Of a stretch of DNA of 64,000 bases, positions 11,941 to 24,051 are shown piece after piece (within the stretch, counting starts at the first letter, position 1; the number at the start of each line of letters is the position of its first letter). The notes beneath the pieces were generated by a model. The model had not been told where the DNA came from and searched no databases. It saw only the letters and a program-made list of their open reading frames with translations. The translations under genes were made by a program, and so were the position numbers. The stretch is from Hyposmocoma kahamanoa (lineage: Eukaryota > Arthropoda > Insecta > Lepidoptera > Cosmopterigidae). The stretch is from contig NW_020653200.1 in assembly GCF_003589595.1 (NCBI RefSeq), positions 10,267,455-10,331,454 on the forward strand. The letters are read 5' to 3'.

Positions 11941-13142
11941 CTGAAGATTAAACAAAAACAAATAAGAAAAAAAATTAACAAACAAAAGTTGATAAAAAAG
12001 AAACAATGGTAAGAAAATTTCCTTTATAAAGGATTACCGACGGTTTGGTTTTCCTGATTCTTTTCAGCTTTATAGTAGTTACGAGCTTGTTATTAAAATG
12101 TGGCACAACAGCAACTCAATTTACAAGTCATTGGGGCGTACGAGCGATTTTATATTTAGACTCGTCGAATTACTATCCGAGCACCACAAAGAACATGGTT
12201 CATAAAAATTTGTGTAATAAGCAACTCTAGACCCCAACTAAAAAAACATAAGCCTGTGTCCGTAACTTTAAAAATGATAAAGAGGATAAATTTTAACATG
12301 TTAATTACCGAATAGAATTGTTGGATGGAACACTAGAAATTCTTTTTAACTTAACTAAGAATATTCTTCAGTTTGCTCGGATTTATAGTGAAACGCGGGT
12401 GTATTCTAATATTTGCTTCAAAATTTACGCACGTTAAACATTACATGTACTCGATGAATATTACAGATAGTTTTCCGTAAATTCGAAATTCAAATACGTA
12501 ATATATTCTTCAGACTAACCTCTGATTAAACTTCAGTCATGTGTCGAAATAAAAGCGTATTCTGAGAGATTCACTGAAATCACGACATGATCGTTTTTAG
12601 TAAACAGTAAATAAGCTCGTATTTCCATCGTATTGATTAGTGGTTCATTTTGATATATTAATGGAATACGTTTTTTTTATCTACTACATAGGTCCACGTG
12701 TTGAAATGCAATATCCGGGAAAATGCTGTTTCAAGAGTTTCATATAGCTGTGCAAAACAATACAACGTATTGTATTCATTGCGTATTCGCTATCAACTAT
12801 AAAGCTATCCTTCAAATGGAGATTAATGCTTCCAAAGTTCGAATCATTGTCAGTAGTTCTGCAAGTAGGTACAAAGGAATATATGAAGAGGAAAAGATGA
12901 AAGTCGGGCTATGTTCTATCTGATGATTGTAGGTCATAATAACAAACACTGCGACAAACAAAGACCTAGATCACGTTGCAAAGAATTACGCCGTAAACGA
13001 AGACTACTTAAGTAACCCTTTGTTAAATCACATTTATTTAAGTACATGTATATAAACAATACTATTCAGTGGAATTCAATTCTTGCAAAACATGCTGCAA
13101 CTCAAAATTGCTCGATACCTGTGAATTAATGCAAAAACTTAC
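11941..13142. other. Intron 4, no recognisable features
   Basis: About 1.2 kb of AT-rich sequence between exons 4 and 5. Plus-strand ORFs at 12045-12230 and 12723-12923 lack codon bias and domains and are not supported as genes. Confidence 0.55.
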
Positions 13143-13294
13143 TTCCATGTCCAGGGTATTGTGTTGTCCGGGTACGCTATGATGCGGATGCACGTAGAGA
13201 TGATTGCCGGCCAACGTGTGTCGGCGAGGGTCGTCGCGGCGGGAGGTGCGCCCGCGCGACGGCCCCCGGCTGGCCTCCCCGTCCGACAATCCCC
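13143..13294 (-). CDS. Exon 4, AIP3/sickle-tail-like gene
   Basis: A TATAG acceptor at 13296-13295 and a GTAAGT donor at 13142 bracket 152 nt that are much more GC-rich than their flanks. Completed by the one base left from exon 3 (or exon 2), the frame reads GGLSDGEASRGPSRGRTSRR, then DDPRRHTLAGNHLYVHPHH and ends LDME in phase 0. The peptide is Arg/Ser/Gly-rich and probably disordered. The frame stays open and joins exon 5 without a gap. Reading past the donor gives a longer ORF of about 70 codons to 13062, which is intronic read-through rather than a separate gene. Confidence 0.72.
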
Positions 13295-13604
13295 CTATAA
13301 AAGGGATAATATTACAATTTCTGCCATTGGAACTATGAAAGAAGAAACCCTAAAGCTATTAATTTAATTGACTGACCAATAGCAGTAATTAATTTAACTA
13401 TTACATTAGTATAGTATAGATATGTCTTGAAATGACAGAAAGCCGAAGAATAAAGACGCATACTGCCCAGTTTTCTACGCTTTTAGTACTACTCAATTAC
13501 GTAAGGATTCGAAAAAAATTATATGTTTTTTTATTATAAACTTGGTTTGTAGGTAGTTGATTACAGATAACGTTAAAGTTATCATCATCGTCATTATCAT
13601 CACT

Positions 13605-13828
13605 TTAGCTGAAAGACGTCCACTGCTGGACATAGACCACCCCTAAGGACCATAACAATAACCAGTCTTGTGCTGCTTGCATCCATCGGATTCCCGCAAC
13701 CTGTAACAGGTCATCGGTTAACCTTGGGGGTGGTCGACACTCGAGAACTATTTCACCCCTTTGGCCATCTGTTCTGCGAGCAATGTGCCTAGTCCACAGC
13801 CACTTAACTTTTACAATTCTTAGTTAAA
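13605..13828 (-). pseudogene. Non-LTR retrotransposon reverse transcriptase, C-terminal fragment
   Basis: About 70 codons are open on the minus strand, ending in a stop at 13607-13605. They read VKWLWTRHIARRTDG, then a block with LTDDLLQVAGIRWMQAAQDW and a final VYVQQWTSFS. The W..HIARR.DG...E.VLE.RP...DDL...AG..WMQAAQD pattern is the conserved tail of non-LTR reverse transcriptases common in Lepidoptera (RTE-like by recognition; clade not proven). GATGATAATGACG-type tail sequence follows the stop. Everything upstream of 13828 is missing, as expected of 5'-truncated insertion. Confidence 0.75.
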
Positions 13829-14768
13829 GTTTTCAAATTTAAGCTAAGTCCTGTCTCAAATTATGTTCATAAAAAGACGCCTCTTAGGAATTGATGCTAC
13901 AAATTCACTTTATATAAGCACAATAATTGGTAGCTGAAACTACCTAAGAGAGTCCTCCCTCCTTAGTACTATTTAGATCGCAATGATATAGCCGTTGAAT
14001 ATAAATTCCAAGCCTTCGCTCGCATCCCACTTGATGAAACATTCGCGTTTCAGATAAAATGTATCCTTTAGAAACTCGTCGGATTTGCACAATACATATA
14101 TTTGATTTTATTTTCTGTACTATTTTCAGTACTTTTCAGTAGTAGAAATTTTACTGGTCCTTTTTTCAATTTCAACATATTGAATTTCTTTCTACAGTTG
14201 TGATTGTATTACTATTTTTTTATTTCTGTGTATAAAATTTTTCTTATCTTACATAGCTCTGGATAAAATTATGAAATCCGAATAGGCAGGTTCGCAAATT
14301 TATATTTTATATATCTTTAGTACCTGCGTTCACCTGTATATACGTTTATACCCTTGTGCCGTTATTTACAATTTTCAGTCATTGACTTACAAATAAATGG
14401 ACGACGGGTCTAATACAAAAACCACGAAAAAAATGTCCCAAGTCAACCTATTCGAAATTTAAATTGTAATGTCATCGCAGTATCGCGCTGTCAGTCGAAC
14501 AAATGAAGACTAAAGCGGAGTTTGGCGCTCTGTATACGATTTTAGCGCCTTACAAATGCGGACACTTTTTAGCGCGGACCCGACGTCCATATAATTGTAA
14601 GTCAATGTTTTCAGTTGTCAGTTTGGCTATTGACATTTACATTTGCATTAAATGTACTACTTTTTGAATTTCCAATATTTGCTTTGTAATATCTAATATA
14701 ATAATATCTAAAATAATAATAATAAGGCCATAGTTACACTTACGTATATTCTATTTTTTTAATATAAT

Positions 14769-15085
14769 ATGTCGGGATATAATCGTAAAGGAAACGTTGA
14801 GGAAAACACCCTTACCACTGATTTAGTCCGGAATTACATAAGAAACGTTCGTAAGTAATTAGTACGAAAGAAAAAGAGATGGATCAGGTTGAAATGGATT
14901 TTAAAGGTCACGCGGCAAGTTCACAAGGAGCAGCCGCGCCCGGTTGTTCAGTTTCCAAGTACCTCTCACAGGAAGCCCCTCTTGTCAATGCGCATTTGTT
15001 TATAAGCAAAGATATTGAACAACAACTTCACTCCTTATTTTCATATGGCCACTCTGCTAACGGTAGGACCACGTCAGATGACTGA
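14769..15085 (+). CDS. Two adjacent short ORFs of unknown nature, possibly a relic gene
   Basis: ATG at 14769 opens 29 codons (MSGYNRKGNVEENTLTTDLV then RNYIRNVRK, stop). The ORF at 14879-15085 (68 codons, MDQVEMDFKGHAASSQGAAA at its start) follows in another frame. After the first stop, its own frame also stays open through a Lys/Arg-rich stretch to about 15002. The sequence is less AT-rich than its flanks. I recognise no domain, and no splice structure is evident. It may be the remnant of a transposon or retroposed gene, or chance. It is followed at once by a SINE-like fragment. Confidence 0.2.
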
Positions 15086-15204
15086 TAAAACTAAACAGAT
15101 TCAAACGCCACCAGTGCTACCCCCTCTGTGACTTCACACAGCATGAATTGTCCAACTGACGTAATATTTCTAAAAAAGAAACCATTGCCGAGATTAGTTT
15201 TTTT

Positions 15205-15350
15205 TTATGTATCAAGAGACGACACGCCAGTCCATAACAGTTGCAGTGCCACTCAGAGCTTTAAATCGCAAAGATCTGAGGGACACTGACACTGCGCCCG
15301 TCACCCTGAGACATAAGTTGACAAGTCCCATGTGCCTGATGAACTCCTTC
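15205..15350 (+). repeat. Lepidopteran interspersed repeat, family 3, copy 1
   Basis: Shares the block order with copies at 23050-23225 and 55385-55520: a poly-T lead, gacgacacgcc..cataacagttgcagtgcc, ctttaaatcgcaaagatctg, and cgtcaccctgagacataag followed by cccatgtgcctg. Type (SINE versus LINE tail) not decided. Confidence 0.6.
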
Positions 15351-16829
15351 ACAAAGATATCTACTGCTACTAAACTTATTAATTGGCTACAATTAATGGA
15401 GTAAGTATACAATGTCATTCTGATTCGAAAACAATGTGTCACGATAACGATCATGTAGGTACTATATTTTATTTAGTATAAATAATTGGATGGCGGGCGC
15501 CATTACAATTGCTTGTTGTGTAAATTAAAATTAATTAGCATTGTGTTAGTATTCGGTTCATTGAGTGGCAGTGGGTGAAGTCGGGCTGTGGACGATGAAG
15601 ATGATAAGTGGTTCAAAACACTTTATTTTATACCGAGGGTCTACATGACTTCACAAAGCTAGTAGGAAGAATTACTAACAACAAAAAAATATTGAGTACT
15701 AGACCTGTGCCCTAAATTTCACGCACATTTGAACACACACTCATATGCGCACGCACACATTCATCGCGCTCTCACACCGAGTGGTCGTTGTGTGGAGTCC
15801 ACGGCCGCCGCGCAGCGACCGCGTGCATCTAACTGTTATGGCAAAATACTATTTCAGAAGGAATACTATTATTCCTAGGATATTTTGGAGTAATTTCAGT
15901 TCTGTGATCAGTCAGTTTATACATAGTTCAATAGTCAAAGCGAATTAATGTCGACAAGTAATCGTTCGGCTAAAGCGTCAAGCCAGCCCGATATTCGGCA
16001 ACGTAATCACGGCGCTGTTATTTCCACCTAGAACTCCAAATTTTATCTCGAAGGGTCTGCTATGACATAGCAGTGGCCACCGAAATTACGCTTCATTTAT
16101 GAATGGGTGATGGCGCTCGCTGTACTATAATTTTGCCAATACTAGTTTCGTTTCCATATCAAAAACTAGAAATACTTATTGACTAGAAATATATGTCAAC
16201 TAAAAAGAGTAGGTACTTTGTGAGTTACAATCCCAGCAGATTTCTTCCATTAGTATAAGACTATATCCGTATTTATATCTACTACGTTCGCAGTGGCTCC
16301 CAATTCGGAGTAAGATAAAGCTTTGTTTAGTGAAATCAAATAAACTAGACACATATTGTAATACTGAATGGAAGATATTAATAGATTGTACGAAGGAGCT
16401 AAGAGTAAATTTAGGCGCCACGGCCCATTAAACGTGACGTGACAGAAAGACTTTTGACATCAAAAAATACAGAATTGTAGTTGCTTTTTATCTACGTTTT
16501 GCTGTAAGTTTTAGTAAGTAGGTACTATCGTGTGCTTTCATTTAAGTTCACGATAGCTTTGAGGACATTGTAAAAGGGGTAACACATACACAGCTGGGCA
16601 TAGAATACGTAAGAAAAATTTATATTTTCATTGATGTAATACAACAAACTATAACACATAAAAACTGTCACATCCCAACCAGCAAATTAACCTCATAACG
16701 TTAAAGTTATATGGTCAGAACTATATCAGACCTTTTGCAGTTAATTTGTAAAAACATTTAACTTTCGATGTACTTATAACGGCTCATTATCAGAGGTTCG
16801 TGTTATTTAAAATTTTATTTATTACTAGC

Positions 16830-17520
16830 TGCTGCCCGCAACTTCGTTCAACTTTTTTAATATAGTATATAGTAAAAGTTATGTATACTATAATATATTT
16901 TTGAGTAATATTTTTAAATTTGATAATTTGATTAAATAGTTTTCAGTTTTTATAGTCTTTTATTTACTTTTGCTTCATGAATTAAAATTATGGATTATAT
17001 AGTGATATAGAAGTTTTTAAACGTGAACATTGGCTTAGTTTGTTTTAATCTTTTGGTAGTTTATTATATAATTGAGCACCTTTAATAACCCTACCAGCAA
17101 AAAGTAATCTTACGTAAATCATAAATGCGTTTTCTTCAAGATCTACTGCATTTTACATTAGTCTTCAAATGGTTTAATAACTTGGGCATAAAATATAAGA
17201 CTTTTGGCAATGATTCAGTTCTGTATCGGCGTTATATCGTGCTAATGTGGTTCTATTTTTGGCTCAAAAATGCATTTATAAAGGTTATCGATAAATTTTC
17301 AATGCCCCCTGAAATTATTATGTTCTAACATTTTTTTTCAGTAATTATTTACACGCACTAGCTTGCCTAAGACAGTTACACGATCCAAACATGCCTAAGT
17401 ACTGAGAATGTGCTGTTATGAAACTCTTGTGCTAAATATGACTATTTCAGTCTCTTTATATTTGACTAAAGAAATTGGGGTCCCTGATAAGTAAGACCAG
17501 ATATTATGTTTATAATAAAT
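16830..17520 (+). repeat. Interspersed repeat B, copy 1
   Basis: Starts at tattactagctgctgcccgc, a motif common at the ends of arthropod repeats, and contains tcttcaagatctactgcatt, ggttatcgataaattttcaa and gtaagaccagatattatgtt. The second half matches 24052-24760 at high identity by eye, apart from an insertion in that copy. No coding capacity is visible. Confidence 0.6.
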
Positions 17521-17559
17521 AGATTTATTGTTTTTCAGAGTATATCTCTCCATGTTCAT

Positions 17560-18530
17560 GTTCATGTTCATCAATGGCTTCGCGGAACGCATTCACCGCC
17601 GCTGCCTTGTCGTAATTGTAAACCTCTAAGTTTATCTTAGATTTTCGGAAATAAAGAAAGCCTCATAGTGCAAGGTGTGGACTGTATCACTGTGTCTGGG
17701 CGGATGGGTCATCAGCTCCACGTTTGAAGTCTTGAAATACGAGTTCGTTTCCTTAGCGGAATATGCAGACGCGTTGTCGTCGTGAAGGACGATATTGCTT
17801 CGAGGACGCTTTTCGCGAAGTTCTTCTTACACTCTGGGCAAGCAGGTGTTCACATACCAATTTGCAGTCCCTGTCCTTGTCCTGATTTGTCGAAAAACGA
17901 AGCAACTATTTTCTTACCAGTGCTCTGACTATTCTTAAGTTTCGTAGGCAAATCTTCTACACGAAAGACCCATTCTGAGGACTGGCTTTTTCTTTTCGGT
18001 TCAAAGCAGTACAGCCAGGTTTCGTCGTCTGTCACGATATTATATACAGCCAACGATTGTCCTTCATTAAACTTTTTTGTCATTTTACGGCACGAACACG
18101 GTATCCGTCTCTTCAGATGCACATGTAATATCTTTTGCACCTGGCTCATTCCAATGACTTTATAATACAAATCGAATTTGCTGACAAATAATTTGTTTGT
18201 CAGTTTCAATCAGTTGGCGTACGGTATCAATATTAAATTTGGTAACCGCAGTCGCCGGCCGACCTTCACGTACATCGTCATGGAGATGATCACGTCCATG
18301 TCTAAATTCACTGAACCACGAATAGATAGGCCTTCATCACCAAATGCCAATTGAAGTCTCTGACAACTCTCTTGTAGATTTTTTGTAGAAAATTGTGGAC
18401 CGAAAATATTCACGCCTGAAATAATTGCAATAGCGACTCACAGTTTTGAAAACGACGCCACAATGAAAAGACAAATGACAGTCTCTTATTGTAAAAAGTA
18501 ACCTACTCACAGAAAGTTTCTTCTTCAATT
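17560..18530 (-). pseudogene. Mariner-like transposase relic (different lineage from the cecropia-type copies)
   Basis: Minus-strand fragments in several frames spell a degraded transposase. RLQLAFGDEGLSIRGS near 18360 is the helix-turn-helix region. The 18209-17850 ORF contains YNIVTDDETWLYCFEPKRKS, the first catalytic block. Near 17780 comes IVLHDDNASAYSAKETNSYF, the second, followed by VELMTHPP where YSPDLAP has been lost. Frameshifts and stops make it dead. The N-terminal block resembles the partial element at 63689-63976, so both probably belong to one lineage. Terminal repeats were not identified. Confidence 0.75.
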
Positions 18531-18779
18531 TTCGTATTTGTTTTTTTTTTAGTTTTCTTTACAAGGGGTCAGTTCCAGGAACTTTCAGTAAGCCCCACGT
18601 AATACTAATATGTAATAAAATAAGAACAAATTTTTAGGTTTCATAAGTGTTTGTATGAGAAGTTTTTGCTAGTTGGGATACTTCTGTACCTATGTAACTA
18701 ATGGTACATATCGTAGACTAAATTTGAAAAGGAAATAGCAATGCAATATAGGGCTTCATATCTATTAAATAAAGTGAAT

Positions 18780-19570
18780 ATTTTTTCTCACCAGAATCTG
18801 CTTTACGAATGGCTGGAATTTTGCATGCAAATAATATATAATAGTCCAAATAAGATGACCTTCGTGGCCCAACGGTTCGCACTGTCGGCACTACATGAGA
18901 AGGTAGTGCCGCGGAGTGAATTCCGTAGTTCTTGGTCCCGGGTTGAATATACCGGGAGTAGAACCAATTTGGGAAATGGACTTTCAAAATTGGTTTTGAC
19001 CTAGGTGTTCTGGGTAGTACTGCGGAGTGACTTCCGTAGCTCTTGATCCCAGGTTCGATTCCCAGTAGAATCAATTTGAGAAATTAACTTTCTAATTATT
19101 ATATATTTATTATTCTATATTGCAAATTAGTTCGGGTTTTATTTAGCATTCAAAGAAATATCCACTTTATTTAGTAGAAATGAAACTCTATATAGCGTTG
19201 TGTTGTATTGCATACTGCCTTTCAAAAAATATGCCTTATTGTTGAGAAGTTAAGTTTGTATTTGTATTGCCCGTGGCGGCGCATCGCGACTTTACCCTTT
19301 TGTTTGAAGAAATATACCTATACTTTATTCAGTAGAGAATATGATCTATAGTAGGCATATTGAATTTTATAAAGTGCGAACCATTTAAAAAAATTTTTTG
19401 AAAATTTTTTGGTTAATGAAATATAAATTATCGTATCTTGTAAATAACAAACTTTATCTGGCATTTGCTCGTCTTATTGCAGCGCCGCGTCGCGAAGCCC
19501 GGTGGCGGAAATACGTAGCGCCCCTAAAGGTTGAGCAACCCCAGGTCCTTAGAAAATAAGTACCTACGCT
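18780..19570 (+). repeat. Interspersed repeat A, copy 1, with nested tRNA-derived SINE segments
   Basis: Opens near tctcaccagaatctgcttta and matches the block at 22830-23950: both contain a tRNA-like SINE piece, then tattgttgagaagttaagt, ...gtggcg..., agaagaaatac..ttta and a GC-rich end rich in cgcgac. A third, shorter match to its 3' part lies at 27450-27700. Confidence 0.5.
18855..19087 (+). repeat. tRNA-derived SINE, family 2, head duplicated
   Basis: An A-box-like ttcgtggcccaacggttcgc is followed by ggtcccgggttgaatatacc. A second partial unit has gatcccaggttcgattccca, a good B box. Each is followed by (g)aatcaatttg(g)gaaatg-type sequence. A related piece with tggtcccgggttcgattctc lies at 23418-23548. 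Confidence 0.6.
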
Positions 19571-19764
19571 ATCTTCCTAGGATGATGCGAGAAGTCGTTG
19601 AAACTAAAATAAAATAAACAGGGAAGATGGTTTCTTCGTACCACCTCTATGGGACCCATTATTCTCTGATGAAAAAACCCAAACGAACATATGACTATTT
19701 TTGATTTGTGGTCGCTAAAGTTTTTTTGTTATTGGATATCATGATGTTTTTACCACCGTGATAT

Positions 19765-19900
19765 TCATTTATTTTTTGTGAAAATACTCCACCAGTTTGT
19801 TATTATTATCGATACAAGGTGCGAAGAAACAAAGAAAAGTTCCTTCAACCCGATTACACACGAACCACCGTCTGTTGCCTCAACATCCAGTCGGGTCGAA
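19765..19900 (-). repeat. Degenerate copy of the 35.7-36.5 kb SINE-like unit
   Basis: Shares gtgaaaatactccaccagtt, tgttattattatcgatacaa and the following ttcctt...cgaaccac blocks with the tandem units at 35723-36513, in the same orientation. The tRNA-like core is largely lost. Confidence 0.5.
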
Positions 19901-20091
19901 GCAATCTTTATAACAATAATAATTATTTTACATTTTGTCCAAATTAATTTTGGATAAAACGTGGTTTGGTGGAAATGTGATTTAGTAAAGAACACATAAT
20001 ATTCAGAAGATGCAATGAGACTCAAAATTGTTTTGATGTATTTCAATTTTTTTCTTATAGACTATATAATAATTGTAACTTTTTTCTTTAA

Positions 20092-20402
20092 AAAAACCGA
20101 CCTCAAAGGTTTGGTCATCGGCTTTTTTATTGGAATTACATCTATTTGCTAAGTTTTATTGAAATTGGTTAAAAGAAAGTGAGCGAAACCGGATTCATCG
20201 CCTAGTTTGCCACCCTTAGAGGTGGAATATTTTCTTCAAACGGAACAAGTACTGAGGTACCGTCTTTCCAACAAAAAAGAATCATCAAAATCAGTTCACA
20301 AATGCATACTGACGTACTGGCGCGCGCCGGAGTAATCGCGTTGTTACACACACAAAAATACAGTCGATTGAGAACCTCCTCCTTTTCTAAAGTCGATTAA
20401 AA
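20092..20402. repeat. Lepidopteran repeat with CCGAC(C/T)TCAAA-type inverted ends, copy 1
   Basis: Left end aaaaaaaccgacctcaaagg and right end ccttttctaaagtcgattaa are imperfect inverted repeats. The middle contains gccacccttagaggtggaat, which recurs with the right end at 53960-54176. Likely a non-autonomous DNA element. Confidence 0.5.
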
Positions 20403-20907
20403 ACAGAAAATGCGGGTAGTGAACTATGGTGGCCGAAACACAACATTTCCGCAAAATTTAATTTTTTTAATATGTTTTTCAACGGAAATATCACAGACCA
20501 CATAAATGAATATATCAATTTTGCTCGATTGTTATTAGAGATATTTAAATGATTTTCTTTCTCCCGTGTTCCGTAATAAATACGTCAGGGGATTATGAGC
20601 TTATTTCACAATAGGAGAGTATATTTTATTTCTAAAAAGCATATATCGTGCAATGAATTTCTCCGCGTCTACCACACTCGCTTTAAAACCTGCGCAATCA
20701 CTAAATGTTCTTTGGTGTATAAAAATATGGTAGTTAAATTAATATATTTTTTGTAACTGTAGTTCAGAATAGGGTAGTTTACATTAATACAATATTACAA
20801 AATAACTTGATTGATTGATGACTTTACCATTTCAGTATATCGTGACTACTGTAAAGAGCCCGAATTGGGTTGTTAGAAGAAACATGCGCCATTTAGGGTG
20901 TATTCCA

Positions 20908-21045
20908 GAACTCTACTCAATACTCAAGTCAGGACATGAGTATTGCAGTGAGCACTGAAAATCATACTCAAGTCCTTGCCATTACGGTCGTATTTCCAGG
21001 CTTGTGTTGCCAGTGCAATCCTGACTTGAGCATTGAATAGAGTTC
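20908..21045. repeat. 27-bp imperfect inverted repeat, MITE-like
   Basis: Arms 20908-20934 and 21019-21045 pair with two mismatches (gaactctactcaatactcaa against its inverted partner), enclosing 84 bp. No clear target-site duplication was found. Confidence 0.6.
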
Positions 21046-22829
21046 TACGACCCTGAGATCCAAAAAAATGTTGTATTTCCAACGTGTAGCAATCGCAACC
21101 GCGAAAACAAAAAAGAACTCTATTTGACAATATAGTTACACATCGATTTCAGATCCAACTTCACTTGTTCAACACTATTACATAGCACGATAATTTTCAC
21201 CCAACAGAAAACATATAAATTACATCGTTATGAGGTAATTTTTTCCAAATTATTTCTTGATTCCAAGTTGAGTGTGAAACGTATAAGGTATTTTGAGGAA
21301 ACTAAATTTAGAGTGCCGTTATTGCGACCAGCTATGATAAGGTTTGTAACAAGGAATGGACATAATTTCTAGTGCAAACAACACTATCCTCAATCGGGCG
21401 CTTCAGCCGAGTCGAGGAGTAGAACTCCGCAACGCACCCCCTTGGGGAATCGCACTGTAGTTAGGTATCAGTACTATCGCTTTAAGTACACAAACAATAA
21501 AAACTACATTTAAATTTGCTAAGAAAATTAGGTTCTAAATTATTAACGTAAATTATGGCATGGGCGAATTACTATGCAATTGTGACTTGCCTGACTAGGA
21601 GGGCCACTAAGCTAGAAGTAGAAGGGACATTACACTTGTAATGGATTTAAGGATATTCAATGTTCATAAATTACCAAATCCCAAGTAGCCAAATAGATTT
21701 TGGTTATTTTCGATACCTACAAAGCTACAATAAACAATATGCTTGCAATAGTCTCTGAGACAAATAATGTCTATTAAAGTTTATTTCTATACTATATAAA
21801 CGAAAAAGTTTAAAACTTGATATAAGAGGATGATGGCGTTCAAAAGATGCAACACCAACAAAACTCAAATACTACATTCTAAGAATTGTGCACAATCATT
21901 ATTTCACTACGGGCGTCCACGACAATACAAACAATCCACATATTTCACTTGATCCGTATTCATCATATTCCTGATCAACTTAAAGCGATATAATTATTAC
22001 GTTAGAATCCTCATTTCATACAAAAGATTAACGATTATATCTCATTCGCCGACGTCTCATTGTTAATATGCTTCATAAATACCAACAAATTCACATACAG
22101 CTTGAAAATAAATTACACTAAAACTGAATTATTGCAATGCCATCCTTATCCGTAAGTGAAACTGGCTTTAATTTAACATATGCCCAAAATGCGTAAAATT
22201 AAACATTTTAGGTTTATAAGAAACAGCACGCGCAGAAAGACACAAAAACTACTGACAAAAACTAATCTATCGGTAGAGCTAATAAATAGTCTATTATGCA
22301 TAATGCATTCTGTTGAGGTTCTTTATAATGAGAGGAAATGCTAGAGCAACAAAAGGGAATCCGATTACTAGAAATAATGCAACCTTGTAAGAATACATAC
22401 AGAATGTTTTGTATTTTCCGGAGCGACACTGAATAAATCTTGGGACAAATAAACTGGTTGGCATGAGGCAATGTATACGCTTATATGATAAGATTCCGGA
22501 TGATATTCAAAATATGAGATTTACAAGGCCAAAACGAGTACTAATAGTGATAAAAAACATTACGCCTAAGGTAATACGTAATACAGCGTCTGAGAACTTG
22601 GACGACAAAGATTCAAGGTGAGAAGTGATATCTTGGATTTTTGTCATTCAAGTGCTCAGAAGCTTTAAATTACCTTAAACTTAAAATTTTTGTTTCACTA
22701 TAGTGTAGTGAGTGACCCGTTCAGCTCTAGTGGGTTGTCCTAATATTTATCATATCTGAAATAAATATTGTAAATGATAAATGTACACAAAACTTTGTTT
22801 ACAAAGAGTAAGCCCTAGAGTTTCTTACT

Positions 22830-23950
22830 CAATCTTCTCAGGGGAATCTGCCTTACGAATGAGTAACAAGCGGAGATAGAAAACTATAATAATATCTTTT
22901 AAGACTGATTGCCATGTTGTTGTTTATCTTTCAGAAACCAGTGTGATGATAATTGTTAAGCTGAATTTAAAAAATGTTTAATAACAGTCCCATTATAACT
23001 CGAAAAGTCAAGTGTCAAAAGTCGAAATGGTTTTTTTTTATAATTTCAAGTGACGGGACGAACAAGTCGTGCTCCTGATGGTAAGCTACACGCCTGCCCA
23101 TAACAATTGCAGTGCCATTTAGATCTTTAAATTGCAAAGATCTGAAGGACAATGCCACAGCACCCGTCACTCTGAGACATAAGTTGTCTAGTCCTATGTG
23201 CCTGTAATTTCACCAGCAACCCTTCCCTTCAAAATCGGATATGATCGTCACTTTATTTGTTAAAAGGCATTAAAGATGTGTAATTAACTAAGGTTTCTGA
23301 TTTCTCGACAATTTTTTTTGATTTGTAGAGCTTTTCGAGTTGTTAGAAAAATAACAATCGCCATAATCAACTATATATATGTAATATAATAAATAAAAAC
23401 ACAAATTACATGAACTTTTGTAAAGTGGTTGTCGCCTGGGTGTTCTAGGTGCCCCGGAGTGAGTTTCGTGGCTGTTGGTCCCGGGTTCGATTCTCCGGAG
23501 GATCGATTTGGGAGATGAACTTTTCGAAATTGATTCTGGTTTGAATATTTGGTTATAAGACAACCACCAAAGTTCGTAGCTCGCGCAGCCTGACGTCTCT
23601 CGGCTGCTGTCTGCCTTTGAAACAAATATACCTTGTTATTGAGAAGTTAAGTAACACTTTATATTGCTCGTGGCGATATGTGCAGCTGACGATTGCCGCG
23701 CGCCGTGCTTCTTCTTTTGGCAGAAGAAATACTGTTTAGTAGATAGTAATATGTTCTATACTATAGTGCAATTTATAACGCTAACGCTTGACGCCGCCGG
23801 GCGCGACTTGCTGTATCTTATGTTTAATTTTTGTTTAAAGTAGAACCTTATCGGGTAGGAGACAATGTTTATGGTGCATTGCTCGGTTTGATGCATGGCA
23901 TCGTCGCGACGCCTAGCTAAGGCAATTTAAGGCGACCCTAGGAAGAACTA
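22830..23950 (+). repeat. Interspersed repeat A, copy 2, with nested SINE pieces
   Basis: Matches 18780-19570 in block order. It carries a family-3 repeat (23050-23225) and a family-2 SINE piece (23418-23548) inside it. It lies directly upstream of repeat B copy 2, whereas at the first locus the order is B then A. Confidence 0.5.
23050..23225 (+). repeat. Lepidopteran interspersed repeat, family 3, copy 2
   Basis: Best-preserved copy in the window: gtgacgggacgaacaagtcg, ctcctgatggtaagctacac, then cgtcactctgagacataagt. Compare 15205-15350 and 55385-55520. Confidence 0.65.
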
Positions 23951-24051
23951 TCAGAAGAAGGAATGCAAAAATCTCCTAACTTTTAAAGCAATTATTCAGT
24001 TATTAAAAAAGGTAATTTGATTTCTCAAAATTTTGAGTTATGTGAGATACC

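Noticed and set aside
15745..15948. GC-rich patch with a 67-codon ORF as an alternative first exon
   Set aside because: No splice-compatible frame or conserved peptide could be seen; CpG content alone is not enough.
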